A DNA stretch of 64,000 nucleotides from Prostheceraeus crozeri (GCA_907163375.1 CAJQUW010015664.1:1-64000); one strand, 5' to 3'. Positions 22,832 through 33,416 are shown, counted from the stretch's first letter. Translations and numbers: made by a program. Notes: generated by a model from the sequence alone, not told the origin.

Positions 22832-25800
22832 CCATCAACTTCATCACCAACGCCCTCCCTTCTCCAGGAAAGTTTAGAGTCGTTGAGTCAAGATAGGTTG
22901 TAACAATACACTGAGACTTGAACAGAGATGATAGAATGATTTCTCTTTCAGGTGATGTGAGTTCCAGCTCAGGACTCTCGCGACAAGGCAACGAGTGGGA
23001 ATGTGCCGACTGCGGACATATGTTTACAAGGAAGCACAGTCTCCTTCGACACATCAAACAACGTGTGTGTCAACGCAAAGCGGCGTCAATCTCCGGAGGT
23101 GAAGTTGATTCTGACGATGACATCTCCTTTCCTTGCGATTTGTGCCCTCTTTCTTTTGATAGTCACTTTCAGCGATCTTCGCACAGACTTCAACACACGC
23201 ATGCAAATGATCACTACACCAACGGTACCTCTACCATCTCCCTCATTAATGTTTCACATAATAATTTAGTACGCGACTACTGCATGGAGTCCAATACTCA
23301 AATAGTAGATTTTCCTGAGTGGCTCCTTCAAAATTCTAACATTATCGAAGCGCTCTTCAACAATTTAGACAATTTTAGAATGAAGGCGCTCATCTACCTT
23401 AAACTAAAATATATTAAGATAGATTTTCAAACGGGTCAAGTGACGGAGAGAATACAGTTTCATGTTCCTTCCTCTTCCACAACCGAAGTTGTAGATTGCG
23501 AGTCTTGGCTAAATTTTCACATTCAATGTTTAAAATCAAATGTAGATAAATTCAATCAACGCGACAGCGCTCTCATTTTTGATGGTGTGGACTCAGCCAT
23601 ATTCAAAATTTCACTATTAGAAAGTCATGCAGCTCGAGGCACATTTAAACTACCAAAAACGTTGTATAATAAGAAAGCTGTCATCAATGTCGATTGTAAA
23701 TCACAGTGTTTCAAATATGCAGTCCTATCCATCCTTCACTATAATGATATCAACGCGAATCGAAATCATACCTATAGCTATAGACAGTGGAAGGATGAAC
23801 TAGACTTTGAAGGTTGTGATAGTAACAACATGAAAATCAAAGATGTAGAAACGTTCGAAAAACATAATAAGATTAAAATTGTCGTTCACGTGTGGGAGAA
23901 GGGGTTGAAGGGTGCCCGCTATAATTCACGTTCAACTTTTTATGAACGTGTAGTCAACCTCTTATTAGTAAAACAAGATGATAGCGAGGAATGGCACTAC
24001 TGTGGTATTCCCAAAATCTCTCGCTTGTACACTCACTTGGGGCACTCTAAAAGAGGTGAACATTTTGTATGCGACCGCTGCATCCGCTCCTTTTGGAGTA
24101 AAGATAAATTTGAAACTCACTATGAATGGTGCAAGCGAGGTAAATTACAAATGGAACGCATGCCCAAAGATAAAATATTTTCACATAGGGATAATGGTGA
24201 CGAATTAAGTCCCCTGCGTGTCATTTACGCAGACATAGAATGCTACATTGATGATATCATCCACAAGCCAGCAGCCATATCCTGCTATGAAGTATGGCAT
24301 GACCACTTTAGGAATAGACAAAACAAAATGCATACTTGGCAAGATGAAGATTGCATTTCAAAATTTCTAGAATTTCTCGATAAAGCTGCTAAATTTCAAC
24401 AATCATATGATTCCCAATTGCAGCGTAAGTCACTACATATGTCGGATGAAGACAAACAAAAATTTGAAAGTTGCACATCCTGTCCTAAATGTCATAAAAT
24501 GTTTGATGACGATAAAATGAAGAAAGTGCGTGATCATGATCACATCACTGGTAAATTTAGAAACGCACTCTGCTCCAAATGTAACTTTTCACTTAGGTTG
24601 AGACGTCGTGTACTACCCGTCATTTTTCATAACTTTAAGGGCTAGGACAGTCATATGCTCATAAAAGGAGGGTTGAGCCAGATGAAATCGTGGCAGTTTA
24701 ATGTAATAGCACAAACGAGAGAAAAATTCATGGCAATGACAGCAAAAGTACCAGTACATAAAACTAAAGAAAATAAGACAGTCTTCTTCGAAATAAAATT
24801 TTTAGATTCATTTCAATTCATGTCAGCGTCACTAGCTTCTCTCGTTCGTAATCTCAAGTTTCTTCCCCATAGTCAAACTTTGAAGAAACACTATCCAAAC
24901 TTAACGGATGAAATAATCACTCGCAAAGGAGTCTTTCCTTATGCGTATTTTAGCTCAATGTCTAAACTAAATGAAACAACCCTTCCTTCCATTGACAAAC
25001 TCAAAAACGATTTGACGGGTGAAGATTGTCCAGTAGAGGACTATGAACATGCTCAAGAGGCATGGTTAAAATTTGATTGTAAAACGTTTGGCGATTATAT
25101 GATCGCTTACTTAGAATTAGATGTCATTTTGCTGGCTGATGTCTTTCAGGAATTTCGACGAGTGGCATTAGAAGAAGACAAATTAGATCCTGTCCACTTT
25201 GTCAGTCTACCAGCCATGTCCTTTAAATCAGCCTGTAAAATGACTGGTGAGACCATTCATCTCTTACAAGACCCGGAGATGTATAATATATTTGAGCGCG
25301 GAATACGCGGTGGTCTCACATTTGTAAATAAACATCATATAAAATCTGAAACAGTAGGTGATGATCATATCCACCTAAAGTACTATGACCAAAATAATTT
25401 ATATGGCAGTTCACTGTCTAAACCACTACCTCATTCCGAGTTTAGTTGGTTAAATCAAGATGAGCTTGCGTATTACTCCAACCCTTCAAACATACTGAAG
25501 ATTCCAGATGAAGGTGATTGGGGATATTATTTTGAAGTGGATTTGATATATCCAAATAGCATTAAAAATAAAACTGCTGATTTCCCACTCGCACCTGAAT
25601 CTGGTGAAGTGACTGAAGATATGTTTTCACCATTCATGTCACAATTTCATAATAACTTAATAGAGTGTGGACAGCCAAGGTACAAACCATGCCGCAAACT
25701 TTTACTCACCCAATATGATAAGAAAAATTATCTCGTGCACTTCTGCATATTAAAATTCTATTTAGAAATGGGCATGCTTCTAAAGTCAGTTCACCGCATT

Positions 25801-26736
25801 ATCAAATTTAGACAGAAAGCCTTCCTCAAACCCTACATAGATAGTAACAGTCAAAAACGTGCACTCGCCCAAAATAATTTTGAAAAGGATTTTTATAAAT
25901 ATAAGAATAACAGTCTATTCGGAAAGACCATGGAGGATGTTAGAAAACGTATGAATTACAAACTAGTCGTTGATGAACAAAAATATCACAAATTGACCTC
26001 ATCACCTCTTTTCATTGATAGAGACATCATCGATGAGGATCTTGTAGGTGTTAAAATGATAAAATCAGAAGTTGAGTTGTGCAAACCCATCTATATTGAG
26101 CAAGCCGTTTTAGATTATTCCAAGCTTGAAATGTATCAACTCTTCTACAAAATATTAAAACCATGCCCTCTCGTAAAAGAGGTTGGCTTGCTGGGTGGTG
26201 ATACAGATAGTTTCTTTTTAGGAATTACCACTCAAAAAGATTTAAATTTTAATGAAGTAGGCAAGTCATTAGAAAAATATTTCGATACATCTAACTACAA
26301 TCCCACTCATCCACTCTATTCCATACAGAATAAAGCCAAACTTGGTTGTTTTAAGGATGAAACAGCAGGGAAGGAAATAGATGAAATGATTCTCCTCGGT
26401 CCTAAAATATATTCCATGAAATTAAAAGAATGTGCAGATAGTATTAAGCGTGCTAAAGGTATATCAAAATCCATTGTTCACAAAATGAAACATTGGTCCT
26501 ATAAGAAGGCCTATAAAAATAAAACTATAACGTTTGTCAATATGACAATCTTAAAATCTCAAGTTCATACTGTGAAAACGCACACGTTCAAGAAACGAGC
26601 ACTTTCAGCATGGGAGGATAAGAGGTGTTGGATAGGACATAACACATCTCTTCCACATGGACATCCTGACACAAACATACCTCCACTTAAAAGAATAAAA
26701 CTCACGCTACCACATTCAGGAGATGTATTGACATAA
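22832..26736 (+). pseudogene. Protein-primed type DNA polymerase B, in-frame stop
   Basis: This is the replicative polymerase of the element. Starting from 22918 the frame shows two C2H2 fingers (WECADCGHMF..., FPCDLCPLSF...) and a third near 24080 (CDRCIRSFWSKDKF). ExoI carries DIE in VIYADIECYID (24220), and there is an RDHDHITGKFRNALCSKC region. An in-frame TAG at 24643-24645 falls inside the ExoII region (FHNFKG before, DSHMLI after). The frame continues unchanged from there with ExoIII YLELDVILLADVF, PolA YYDQNNLYGS, PolB KNNSLFGKTMED and PolC GGDTDSFF. All catalytic motifs are present, so the nonsense codon is the only clear break apart from uncertainty at the 5' end. Convergent with the gene ending at 26942. 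Confidence 0.9.
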
Positions 26737-26941
26737 TCAACTTTAACTCAGTATTTTAATTTTTCTTTTTGTAGATATACATGGTTGTTTTATGTATCGC
26801 ATGAGATCGTTTCTTCCTTGTGAATATATGCCTACAGTCAGCCCATTCTTCCTTTATCTGTGAAAAGACTTTTTCATACATATATTTTTATTTCAATAAA
26901 CATAACACAGTGACTTCACTTTGTTTTCCGAAACACTAAAG

Positions 26942-28465
26942 TTACGAGGGATTTAGATCTTTCACATGGATGCACTCTTGTAAACCATTGGTAATTTTGA
27001 TAGCAATAGAGGGTATAGTTTGTTTGACGACGGGATGATAGAAAATAGATTCAAACATCTTCTCGACTATTCCATATGAAGCGTCTTTATCATGAATGAA
27101 ATCACGTAAAATGTATTCTTTTTTCTCACCAACAGAAATAGGTAGAATCAAATCACTTTGAATGTAAAGGTGCTGTTCATGTTTATCAAGTGTCATTGGT
27201 GTTTCTATACCAATCGTATGCGCAGCAGCAAACACTGTTTGTAGCATTGTAAAACCAAAGATTTTTTTCAAATTTTTACTCAATTGACATTGAATGTCAT
27301 CACCCAGTTTCAGAACAACGCGTTGATTTTCAATTGAAAACGAAATGTGGTGTGTCTTTACATCATATTTACTTTTCATCACATGCTTCAACTTCTGTTG
27401 TATATAAGGATTTACTAGATGAATGAAGCTTTCAACTGTATGATATAGACGCGGCATTATATTGATAGCAACTTTAGATTCTTGATAAGACTGGTAAATT
27501 TTCTTGATGCGATCGCCATAGATGTCCACCCACCATTCATCATTAACTGAATCAGCTTTAGTGTGATATTCATGAGAAGCATACACCACACCGCTTCCAA
27601 TAATAGGTGTATAATGTCTTACAAAATGACGCAAGGTTGGAGAGAAATAAACTGTAAGTTTGTCATTATATTTCTGAATAACCAACTTATTTTTGTTCGC
27701 CATAATTTTCTCTCCATACTTCTTACCCACAGTCTCATTCCATCGTTTTACTAACTCAATAAGTGATAAAGGTTGAACACCACGCTTTTTCAAAATGATC
27801 CGTTCTTCGCATTCTACAACATCTTCATCAAATATTTTAAATCTATAATGAAATTTGTTGATTCGATTTGAATAAACTTTTTTAACATTTGCAGTAGCAA
27901 TTGATGTTAGATGTAGTCCATGACCAAAACCAAGATGTGGATAGAATTCATTATCCAACCTCAGTGTAAGACCTTTAGTAAAAGAATGAAAGCGGAGGAA
28001 CTGTCTCCCACTCCAATGATAGATAGTAAACTCATAAGCTTTCTGATTTTTATTCTTCATGATGGAAGTATTGCCACTGTTGAATGCCTTAATAATTTTC
28101 TCATTCCCAAATGGACCATAAGAATCTGATTTTATCTGAATCCATTCATAATTCCACTTTCCATCTGACGTTAAATTGTATGGGAACTGAAATGCATTAT
28201 TCATCGTTATTCCATCATGGGTGCGAGGAGTCAATATCATTTCTTCCAAATCATTCGCATTCTGAATATTGCTATCATAGCAAATACTAGAAACGCCAAC
28301 CTCCCATTCACCTTCTAAATGTAGTGGGCGATTTAATTCTACTCGATAGTCTGATGGTTTATTTTTGGGAAATTTATTCATAGAAGCATTACTGGGCAAG
28401 TAGATTAGAAACGAGTCCTTATTTTCACTTTCCATATTATTCACATTGGAAAAATATATTAGCAT
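26942..28465 (-). CDS. Polinton virion-associated-type protein 1 (LPSN family)
   Basis: An intact 507-residue frame. The true start may be the Met at 28435 (MESENKDSFLIYLPSN). The N-terminal block with LPSNASMNKFPKNKPSDY, then LEGEWEVGVSSI, is a recurrent signature of a conserved but uncharacterised protein found alongside Polinton-type genes. The rest is mostly beta-rich with a repeated pattern of IMPRLYHTVESFI-like segments. A structural or host-attachment role is plausible but unproven. It is followed upstream by a broken paralogue (28475-29870) only 9 bp away, so the two look like a tandem duplication in one transcription unit. Confidence 0.7.
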   Translation of the reverse strand: MLIYFSNVNNMESENKDSFLIYLPSNASMNKFPKNKPSDYRVELNRPLHLEGEWEVGVSSICYDSNIQNANDLEEMILTPRTHDGITMNNAFQFPYNLTSDGKWNYEWIQIKSDSYGPFGNEKIIKAFNSGNTSIMKNKNQKAYEFTIYHWSGRQFLRFHSFTKGLTLRLDNEFYPHLGFGHGLHLTSIATANVKKVYSNRINKFHYRFKIFDEDVVECEERIILKKRGVQPLSLIELVKRWNETVGKKYGEKIMANKNKLVIQKYNDKLTVYFSPTLRHFVRHYTPIIGSGVVYASHEYHTKADSVNDEWWVDIYGDRIKKIYQSYQESKVAINIMPRLYHTVESFIHLVNPYIQQKLKHVMKSKYDVKTHHISFSIENQRVVLKLGDDIQCQLSKNLKKIFGFTMLQTVFAAAHTIGIETPMTLDKHEQHLYIQSDLILPISVGEKKEYILRDFIHDKDASYGIVEKMFESIFYHPVVKQTIPSIAIKITNGLQECIHVKDLNPS

Positions 28466-28474
28466 ACTTTTGCA

Positions 28475-29870
28475 TTAACTCTTCATTCGGAAATGGAGTG
28501 TGATACTTGTCACAGCCTCTTTATGAAAAGGAATCAACGCACCAGCATCGTCATAAATTGCAATATCAATTTGTGGGATGTAGTTTGATTTCAGCTTTGT
28601 ATAATGCACTTTCTTGAAAGTATGCTCAGATAAAATACTGCAGCTTTTTGGCTGGTATGGTATCATTGCTAGCAATGGAGCTTCAACATCTCCCACACGT
28701 ACATCTTCACCAATATTGGAATATATCTGAAAATAGTTAATACGACGCGATAGTGACATGTCTGCGCTAGCTTTGGTTACAGTACCACTTTTAAAGATAT
28801 TTTGATCAAAACCCAAAATGTCCATTAGAGTTTTATCCATAATTAGTTCAATACCTTTTCCACTTATAGTGAGAGACAAAGTACCTTCTTTTTCAGAAAA
28901 TGAAATATGTTGCTCATTAATCACTTCATTTAAATAATCTACAACCAATTTAACCGAAGTAATAATGCGAGGCATCAACACTCTTATTTCATGTAAGATA
29001 CCACCGAAAGGCTCTACACACTTTCTGTATAAAGATACGGTCCATTCTGTATCAAATTGATTTGACCTTTCACATGGTAAATGTTGCATATCAGATTTTC
29101 CATGAACAGCTGCAGAACGATGTCGTAAGAACTGATGAAAATCTTTTGAACAAACTAATACTAGATCATCATCATTTAATTTGCTTATTGCAATATGATT
29201 AGATGATTTGATATAAGTCAATGTTGCCACTTGTTTACCATCAACTCGAAGGAGATAATTAAATTTCTTCAATAATGTTTCAGGAGTCATGTTTGTCTTT
29301 CTTGGCTTAATCACAATCTTCTTCACCAACGTCTTCTCATTTCTTGGAATAAGATCTACATAATAAGCTTCCTCTCGATATATTAACTGTTTATGACCAC
29401 TTATGTCGTAATTAACGTTAAAATTATCATAGCTTGTTAAGGCGCTAGCGAGGTAACCTAAATCATTTCTTAAACTTGGACTTAAACCAACAATCCAATC
29501 TTTCTCAACTACATGATGTACATAATTATAATCATCATTGTGCGGAGTAAATTGGACAATATGTTTACTCGCTTTATTCAAGAAATCATATATAAACTTT
29601 TACATGATAAGAGATCTTTCTTTGGCCACTGTGGAATGTATACTCGGCACCCCTTTTCACATTGATAAGCAGCTGTACGTCTCATATTAATAGTCATCAC
29701 CTCAGTATAGAAGTATAGACACAGTTGCTATAAACAAGTTGAGTGACACCCACTTCCCAATTTCCATTTAGCTGTTGTACATGATCAATGGGAGTAGAAA
29801 AGAGTGCGGCTCGATTACTAGCAAATCTATTTGTAGCCGCATTGCTAAGCAAAATATGATAAAACGACAT
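28475..29870 (-). pseudogene. Polinton virion-associated-type protein 2 (paralogue), frame-broken
   Basis: The long frame 29581-28475 shares the layout of its neighbour, including RVLMPRIITSVKLVVDYL and a C-terminal end with PQIDIAIYDDAGALIPF then TLHFR. The N-terminal signature lies upstream in a different frame, from ATG 29870: SFYHILLSNAATNRF and LNGNWEVGV, clearly matching LPSNASMNKF and LEGEWEVGV of the neighbour. Between about 29585 and 29710 the frame is lost, by indel or an unrecognised intron. The gene is therefore longer than the intact-looking part suggests and probably inactive. Known: this family recurs with Polinton genes. Inferred: a virion role. Confidence 0.65.
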
Positions 29871-29905
29871 TTTGATATTGCTGATCTGCGACTTTGCATA
29901 ACATC

Positions 29906-30262
29906 ATGAAGACTTGGATTTTGGACTCTCTACAATATATCAGAGTTGATCGTGATGGAAACGTACATTTTAAAAATTCTCATGGTCATACATCAAGAGG
30001 TATTACATTAACATGGCGACAATTTGTCAACCTCAATGATATCATGAGGGATTTGGAATATTTTGAAACATTAAGATTCATCTCCTTGGGTGATCAAGTT
30101 TGGCTTCAACATTACAGAAATGAAATTCAAATCTACCATTCTCATTCCGCAAACTGTTTCTCATTTCGCAAATACAATTGGGAGAAGTATAGAAGATACA
30201 TACATCGCTCCATCATGACATTTATTCGTCGTGAGTTCATCGCCCTACTATGCAAATCTTAA
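29906..30262 (+). CDS. Polinton small protein A, paralogue of next gene
   Basis: A 118-residue frame from ATG 29906 (MKTWILDSLQYIRVDRDGN). It has about 40-50 percent similarity over its full length to the first 110 residues of the next gene. Both read W-LDSLQ-I..D.-GNV.FK.S.G...R...L, F..L..IM.DL.YF and WEKYRR-IHRSI. The beta-strand-then-helix pattern resembles a small single-strand-binding fold of the PC4/p15 type, but I would not assign it without a profile search. It opens a rightward cluster ending with a TBP-like gene, which makes a role in transcription attractive. Confidence 0.6.
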   Translation: MKTWILDSLQYIRVDRDGNVHFKNSHGHTSRGITLTWRQFVNLNDIMRDLEYFETLRFISLGDQVWLQHYRNEIQIYHSHSANCFSFRKYNWEKYRRYIHRSIMTFIRREFIALLCKS

Positions 30263-30284
30263 TCAGACATGACTACCACACATC

Positions 30285-30935
30285 ATGAGTTGGAAATTAG
30301 ATTCCCTACAACGTATTGAAACGGATCATGATCGAAACGTCTATTTCAAAGATTCAACTGGAAATGTGAGAAGAGAGTTTGCTTTATCTTATCGTCATTT
30401 TCAATCTCTACATCATATCATGAAGGACTTGAAATACTTCTATATGAAAAGACATTCACGTATTGGAAATCGCATCTGGCTGCGCGTCAACAATCGGCGA
30501 ATTCAACTCTATCATTCCCAACTTCATACTAACTTCACATTTCATCAAGGTAGTTGGGAAAAGTATAAAAGGAAGGTGCATCGCTCAATTTACTCATTTT
30601 TTCATCATGAAGCGCCATCGCTACACCATCGTCAACATTCTCCGTCGCTTCAGACTCTACACCAAAATCGATCTCACAACATTACACCAACAGCTTCCAA
30701 ACAGCAAGTATTACCCGGGCCGTCCTCAAATGTTAGTGGTGAAGATGAACAATTCACGGAATCTTCAACTCTTCCCAAATGGGACTGTACAGATTCTCGG
30801 CGCTCTTTCTCATTCATCGGCGCAGTCAATGCGCTTAGAGCTACAGAGACTACTACGTCGGATATGGAAGAGGGAGAGGTGTGTGATGTCGAATCTGAGT
30901 GTGGACAATATGGTGATCTCTACTCAATTGAGTGA
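30285..30935 (+). CDS. Polinton small protein B, overlaps TBP-like gene
   Basis: A 216-residue frame (MSWKLDSLQRIETDHDRNV) starting 23 nt after the stop of its paralogue. Residues 1-110 match that paralogue. The remainder is a low-complexity Ser/Thr/His/Gln-rich tail ending in acidic MEEGEVCDVESECG. From 30607 onward this tail is read in a different frame from the TBP-like protein, so either the overlap is real or the tail is a by-product of a lost stop codon. The paralogue ends at the equivalent point, which favours the second option. Confidence 0.55.
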   Translation: MSWKLDSLQRIETDHDRNVYFKDSTGNVRREFALSYRHFQSLHHIMKDLKYFYMKRHSRIGNRIWLRVNNRRIQLYHSQLHTNFTFHQGSWEKYKRKVHRSIYSFFHHEAPSLHHRQHSPSLQTLHQNRSHNITPTASKQQVLPGPSSNVSGEDEQFTESSTLPKWDCTDSRRSFSFIGAVNALRATETTTSDMEEGEVCDVESECGQYGDLYSIE

Positions 30936-31152
30936 AAGTGTTTCATTTTTGAAGATTCGTACCAGCAGTTACAATTTGTGTTATGAACCCGAACTTTTTC
31001 CTGCAGCTCTCATTAGTTGTTGGTTACCTGTGCATGTGGCAATCTTTCATAATAGTAAAGTGATCATTACTGGACTAAAATCTCATGTACAAGCAAATGT
31101 GATCCTAGACTATCTCATTGAGTATGTACGTACCCAGCGGATTGTAAAATAA
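30607..31152 (+). CDS. TATA-binding-protein-like protein
   Basis: A 181-residue protein from ATG 30607 with two tandem TBP-type repeats. In TBP these form the saddle that bends promoter DNA and recruits TFIIB. Repeat 1 (residues about 5-75) has IVNILRRF, SKYYPGRPQMLVVKM and LFPNGTVQILGA. Repeat 2 (about 95-178) opens NLSVDNMVIS, then YEPELFPAALISC, VAIFHNSKVIITGLKS and NVILDYLIEYV. YEPELFP and the I.F..-[S/G]-K-[V]-ITG-KS pattern are signatures of the TBP second repeat. Length matches a bare TBP core with no N-terminal extension. The first repeat is more diverged. A poly(A) signal AATAAA overlaps the end (31150). It converges on the protease gene. A viral-type promoter-recognition role is inferred. 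Confidence 0.85.
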   Translation: MKRHRYTIVNILRRFRLYTKIDLTTLHQQLPNSKYYPGRPQMLVVKMNNSRNLQLFPNGTVQILGALSHSSAQSMRLELQRLLRRIWKRERCVMSNLSVDNMVISTQLSESVSFLKIRTSSYNLCYEPELFPAALISCWLPVHVAIFHNSKVIITGLKSHVQANVILDYLIEYVRTQRIVK

Positions 31153-31178
31153 AAAACAATTTTTCCAACATGATGTTT

Positions 31179-31640
31179 TTATTTCAAATCATGATAGAAC
31201 TTACAAATCATTTTTTCATTAGAGGATGGATTACATGAAAAGTTTTGAATAATAGATGCAAATCGAGATACATGTAAACGTTTTAAGATGAAGTACAGTA
31301 CAAAAGCACCACACGTTGATGAAAGTGGATGTTGTAGTATGCGTTCATTTCGCTGATATTGACGCGTATGTTTTCTCAACCACTGCTGTGTTGGTATATT
31401 TGGAGGTTGAGCAAGAGAGTCAAATAGTTCACCACGTCGGTCTTCTCCAATAAAGATCGCTTTCCAATGCTCACCGCCTAAATTCTGCGAATGAGTGTTT
31501 AGCACAATAAAGATGGGATAGTGATTTACTGCAGGTGGTAAAGTATCGAGTGAATAGACATTATCGAAAGCTTTCAACGTCGCTTCGTCTGCATTACGCT
31601 GCACTTTAGTCTTAATATCGTCAGCAGTCAACCAACTCAT
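31179..31640 (-). CDS. Adenain-like cysteine protease
   Basis: A 153-residue protease that would mature virion proteins. Catalytic residues are visible in adenain order: His in GGEHWKAIF (residue about 58), acidic partner in ELFDSLAQPP, and nucleophile Cys in HPLSSTCGAFVLYF (about 110). Length is shorter than adenovirus protease but typical for Polintons. Its ATG overlaps the stop of the upstream capsid gene (TAATG), so the two are probably translated from one message. Probable targets are the capsid-associated basic and pVI-like proteins in the same element. Minus-strand AATAAA lies just downstream (31177). Confidence 0.9.
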   Translation of the reverse strand: MSWLTADDIKTKVQRNADEATLKAFDNVYSLDTLPPAVNHYPIFIVLNTHSQNLGGEHWKAIFIGEDRRGELFDSLAQPPNIPTQQWLRKHTRQYQRNERILQHPLSSTCGAFVLYFILKRLHVSRFASIIQNFSCNPSSNEKMICKFYHDLK

Positions 31641-32917
31641 TAACGATTATACTGAAGAATCACGTCACGATACTTTGTAATTTCAATATTTGAATCGAAG
31701 ACTGCATAAATTAATACATTGATCGTCTCAGGTAGTGTTCTTTTGAACGTCAAATCCAAACGAATATTATGAGGCACGTTCGCTTGACGACAGGGGGCAC
31801 TAATATCGCTGTCAGCAGTCAAATCAAATGCATAAATAGTATATCCACTCTTAAACTCTTTCATAGTCAGTCCGTTGGTGTCATCCGTATTGTAAAAGCC
31901 AAAGACATCCATAAAATCAACATAACTGCGCATAAATTGATCCGAAGCAAAATCTGGTTTGTAGGGTGGACCAGGATGACTCACACCATTTACACGTAAA
32001 GCAATTTCACTTAACTGATTGTGTTTGAAATTGAAAGGATTCTTCTTTATATTACCATTAAATGCATCATTTTCAACCATTGCCACCATGAGGAGCTTCG
32101 GTGCTTCCGATGGAAAGAGGCCATCTTTCATGAAACTCTTTTGATCTTTCGGAATTGTAAAGGTGAGAAGCTTTGTATGCTGAACGGGGTAAATGGCATT
32201 TTGGCGGTTAAGGCCTTCAGCATGCCCTCTAATGACACTTGGATTCGGTACTACTCGACGAATGTAAAGTGCAATATCTTCCACATGAATTCTAAAATTG
32301 TCAACTTTAGCAAATGCATTCAGCGCAAATTCAGGCTTATTCAATGTCAGCTTGAGTCGCATACTGGTATTACAGAGTAAAAACTTTGACTGTCTAAAGA
32401 AGTCTAAATTCAGCGGACCATATAGCTGACATACTTTACTATCTTTAATCATAGCAGATCGCTTTACAAAGCCACTGTTTGTTTCAACATGAAATTTTCC
32501 TGCTTCATCTCTGTACCATCCCATGGCTTCCATATGACTTTTTTGTGCTGCTGGATGAAACTGTGATACATGATTGAAATATGATTTATAGGGATAATCG
32601 CTTTGACCACCTTCCACCTGCTGCTCTCCAATCGTTAGAGAAACATCGCGAAGTAATGTAGTCAATGGTAAATTGTTCAGTCCAACTTTATGTGCATCGT
32701 CAATAGCAGTTCCATCTGCTTGCTGAATTCTAAACCTCAAATCAAGCATCGCATAGCTCAAATCTATGTAGTCATCACTACCACCAGGAATAACAAATTC
32801 AATGGGGCCAGCATTCTCAGCTGTTCGAGGATGATAATCTACAATACTTGAACTAAGAATATCTGTCTGTATGGCTTGTTGATCGAACAAACAAAAACCG
32901 GAAGTTTTACACTCCAT
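31640..32917 (-). CDS. Major capsid protein (double jelly-roll type)
   Basis: An intact 425-residue frame (MECKTSGFCLFDQQAIQTDIL). It has PIEFVIPGGSDDYIDLSYAMLDLRFRI near the N-terminus and conserved FNHVSQFH, PLNLDFFRQSKFLL and DLTFKRTLPETINVLIYAVFD regions. This is the hexon-like capsid family found in Polintons and adintoviruses, often labelled by its C. elegans homologue F54H12.2. It would form the icosahedral shell with two jelly rolls. It sits between the basic core-like protein (2 bp away) and the protease (overlapping stop/start), a compact virion gene cluster on the minus strand. Confidence 0.88.
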   Translation of the reverse strand: MECKTSGFCLFDQQAIQTDILSSSIVDYHPRTAENAGPIEFVIPGGSDDYIDLSYAMLDLRFRIQQADGTAIDDAHKVGLNNLPLTTLLRDVSLTIGEQQVEGGQSDYPYKSYFNHVSQFHPAAQKSHMEAMGWYRDEAGKFHVETNSGFVKRSAMIKDSKVCQLYGPLNLDFFRQSKFLLCNTSMRLKLTLNKPEFALNAFAKVDNFRIHVEDIALYIRRVVPNPSVIRGHAEGLNRQNAIYPVQHTKLLTFTIPKDQKSFMKDGLFPSEAPKLLMVAMVENDAFNGNIKKNPFNFKHNQLSEIALRVNGVSHPGPPYKPDFASDQFMRSYVDFMDVFGFYNTDDTNGLTMKEFKSGYTIYAFDLTADSDISAPCRQANVPHNIRLDLTFKRTLPETINVLIYAVFDSNIEITKYRDVILQYNR

Positions 32918-32919
32918 GA

Positions 32920-33375
32920 TTAGAAGTTATAGCAGCGTCGTCGTTTAGCGCCTGATGAATGATTAGAGCCTCTACGACGTTTGCGTGAATGCCTTTTAAC
33001 TGAAGATCGCACCTTACCAGCTCCGCGATGTTTCCTCCTTCCTTTATTCATTCGTTTAGGTGATTTCTTTCCTTGAGTAACACCAGCAAAGGTCTGCTTC
33101 AATGTTTTTAAACCGCGTTCCTTCCCACGATTCAACAAACTGCTCTTAAAACTTCTACCTCTGGAAAGATCACTAGCAACATCACCAGCAAAGCCAACGG
33201 CATTACTTAAAACATTTCGTTTTAAAGATCTACCGACATTGGAAATGAGAGGTGCTACAACAGATTTCAGTGCACCAAGTATGCTACCTCCACGTTGGCG
33301 GCGAGCGCCAATGTAAATTTGTCCTCCACCACTTACATAGGAGGGTCGTGAATAAAATGAGGCAGTTGGATTCAT
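32920..33375 (-). CDS. Basic core-like virion protein
   Basis: An intact 151-residue protein, very rich in Lys/Arg at the C-terminus (KRHSRKRRRGSNHSSGAKRRR). The N-terminus has GGGQIYIGARRQRGGSILG, where Gly-Gly dipeptides after hydrophobic or basic residues resemble adenain cleavage sites. A moderately hydrophobic helix (ILGALKSVVAPLISNVG) follows. The composition matches adenovirus pVII/pX-type core or pVI-like proteins, which package DNA and are cut by the viral protease. Its position directly before the capsid gene supports a virion role; exact homology is inferred. Confidence 0.7.
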   Translation of the reverse strand: MNPTASFYSRPSYVSGGGQIYIGARRQRGGSILGALKSVVAPLISNVGRSLKRNVLSNAVGFAGDVASDLSRGRSFKSSLLNRGKERGLKTLKQTFAGVTQGKKSPKRMNKGRRKHRGAGKVRSSVKRHSRKRRRGSNHSSGAKRRRCYNF

Positions 33376-33416
33376 AGCTCAAACCCTAAACATTGTTAGT
33401 TACAACTTTGCATGAA

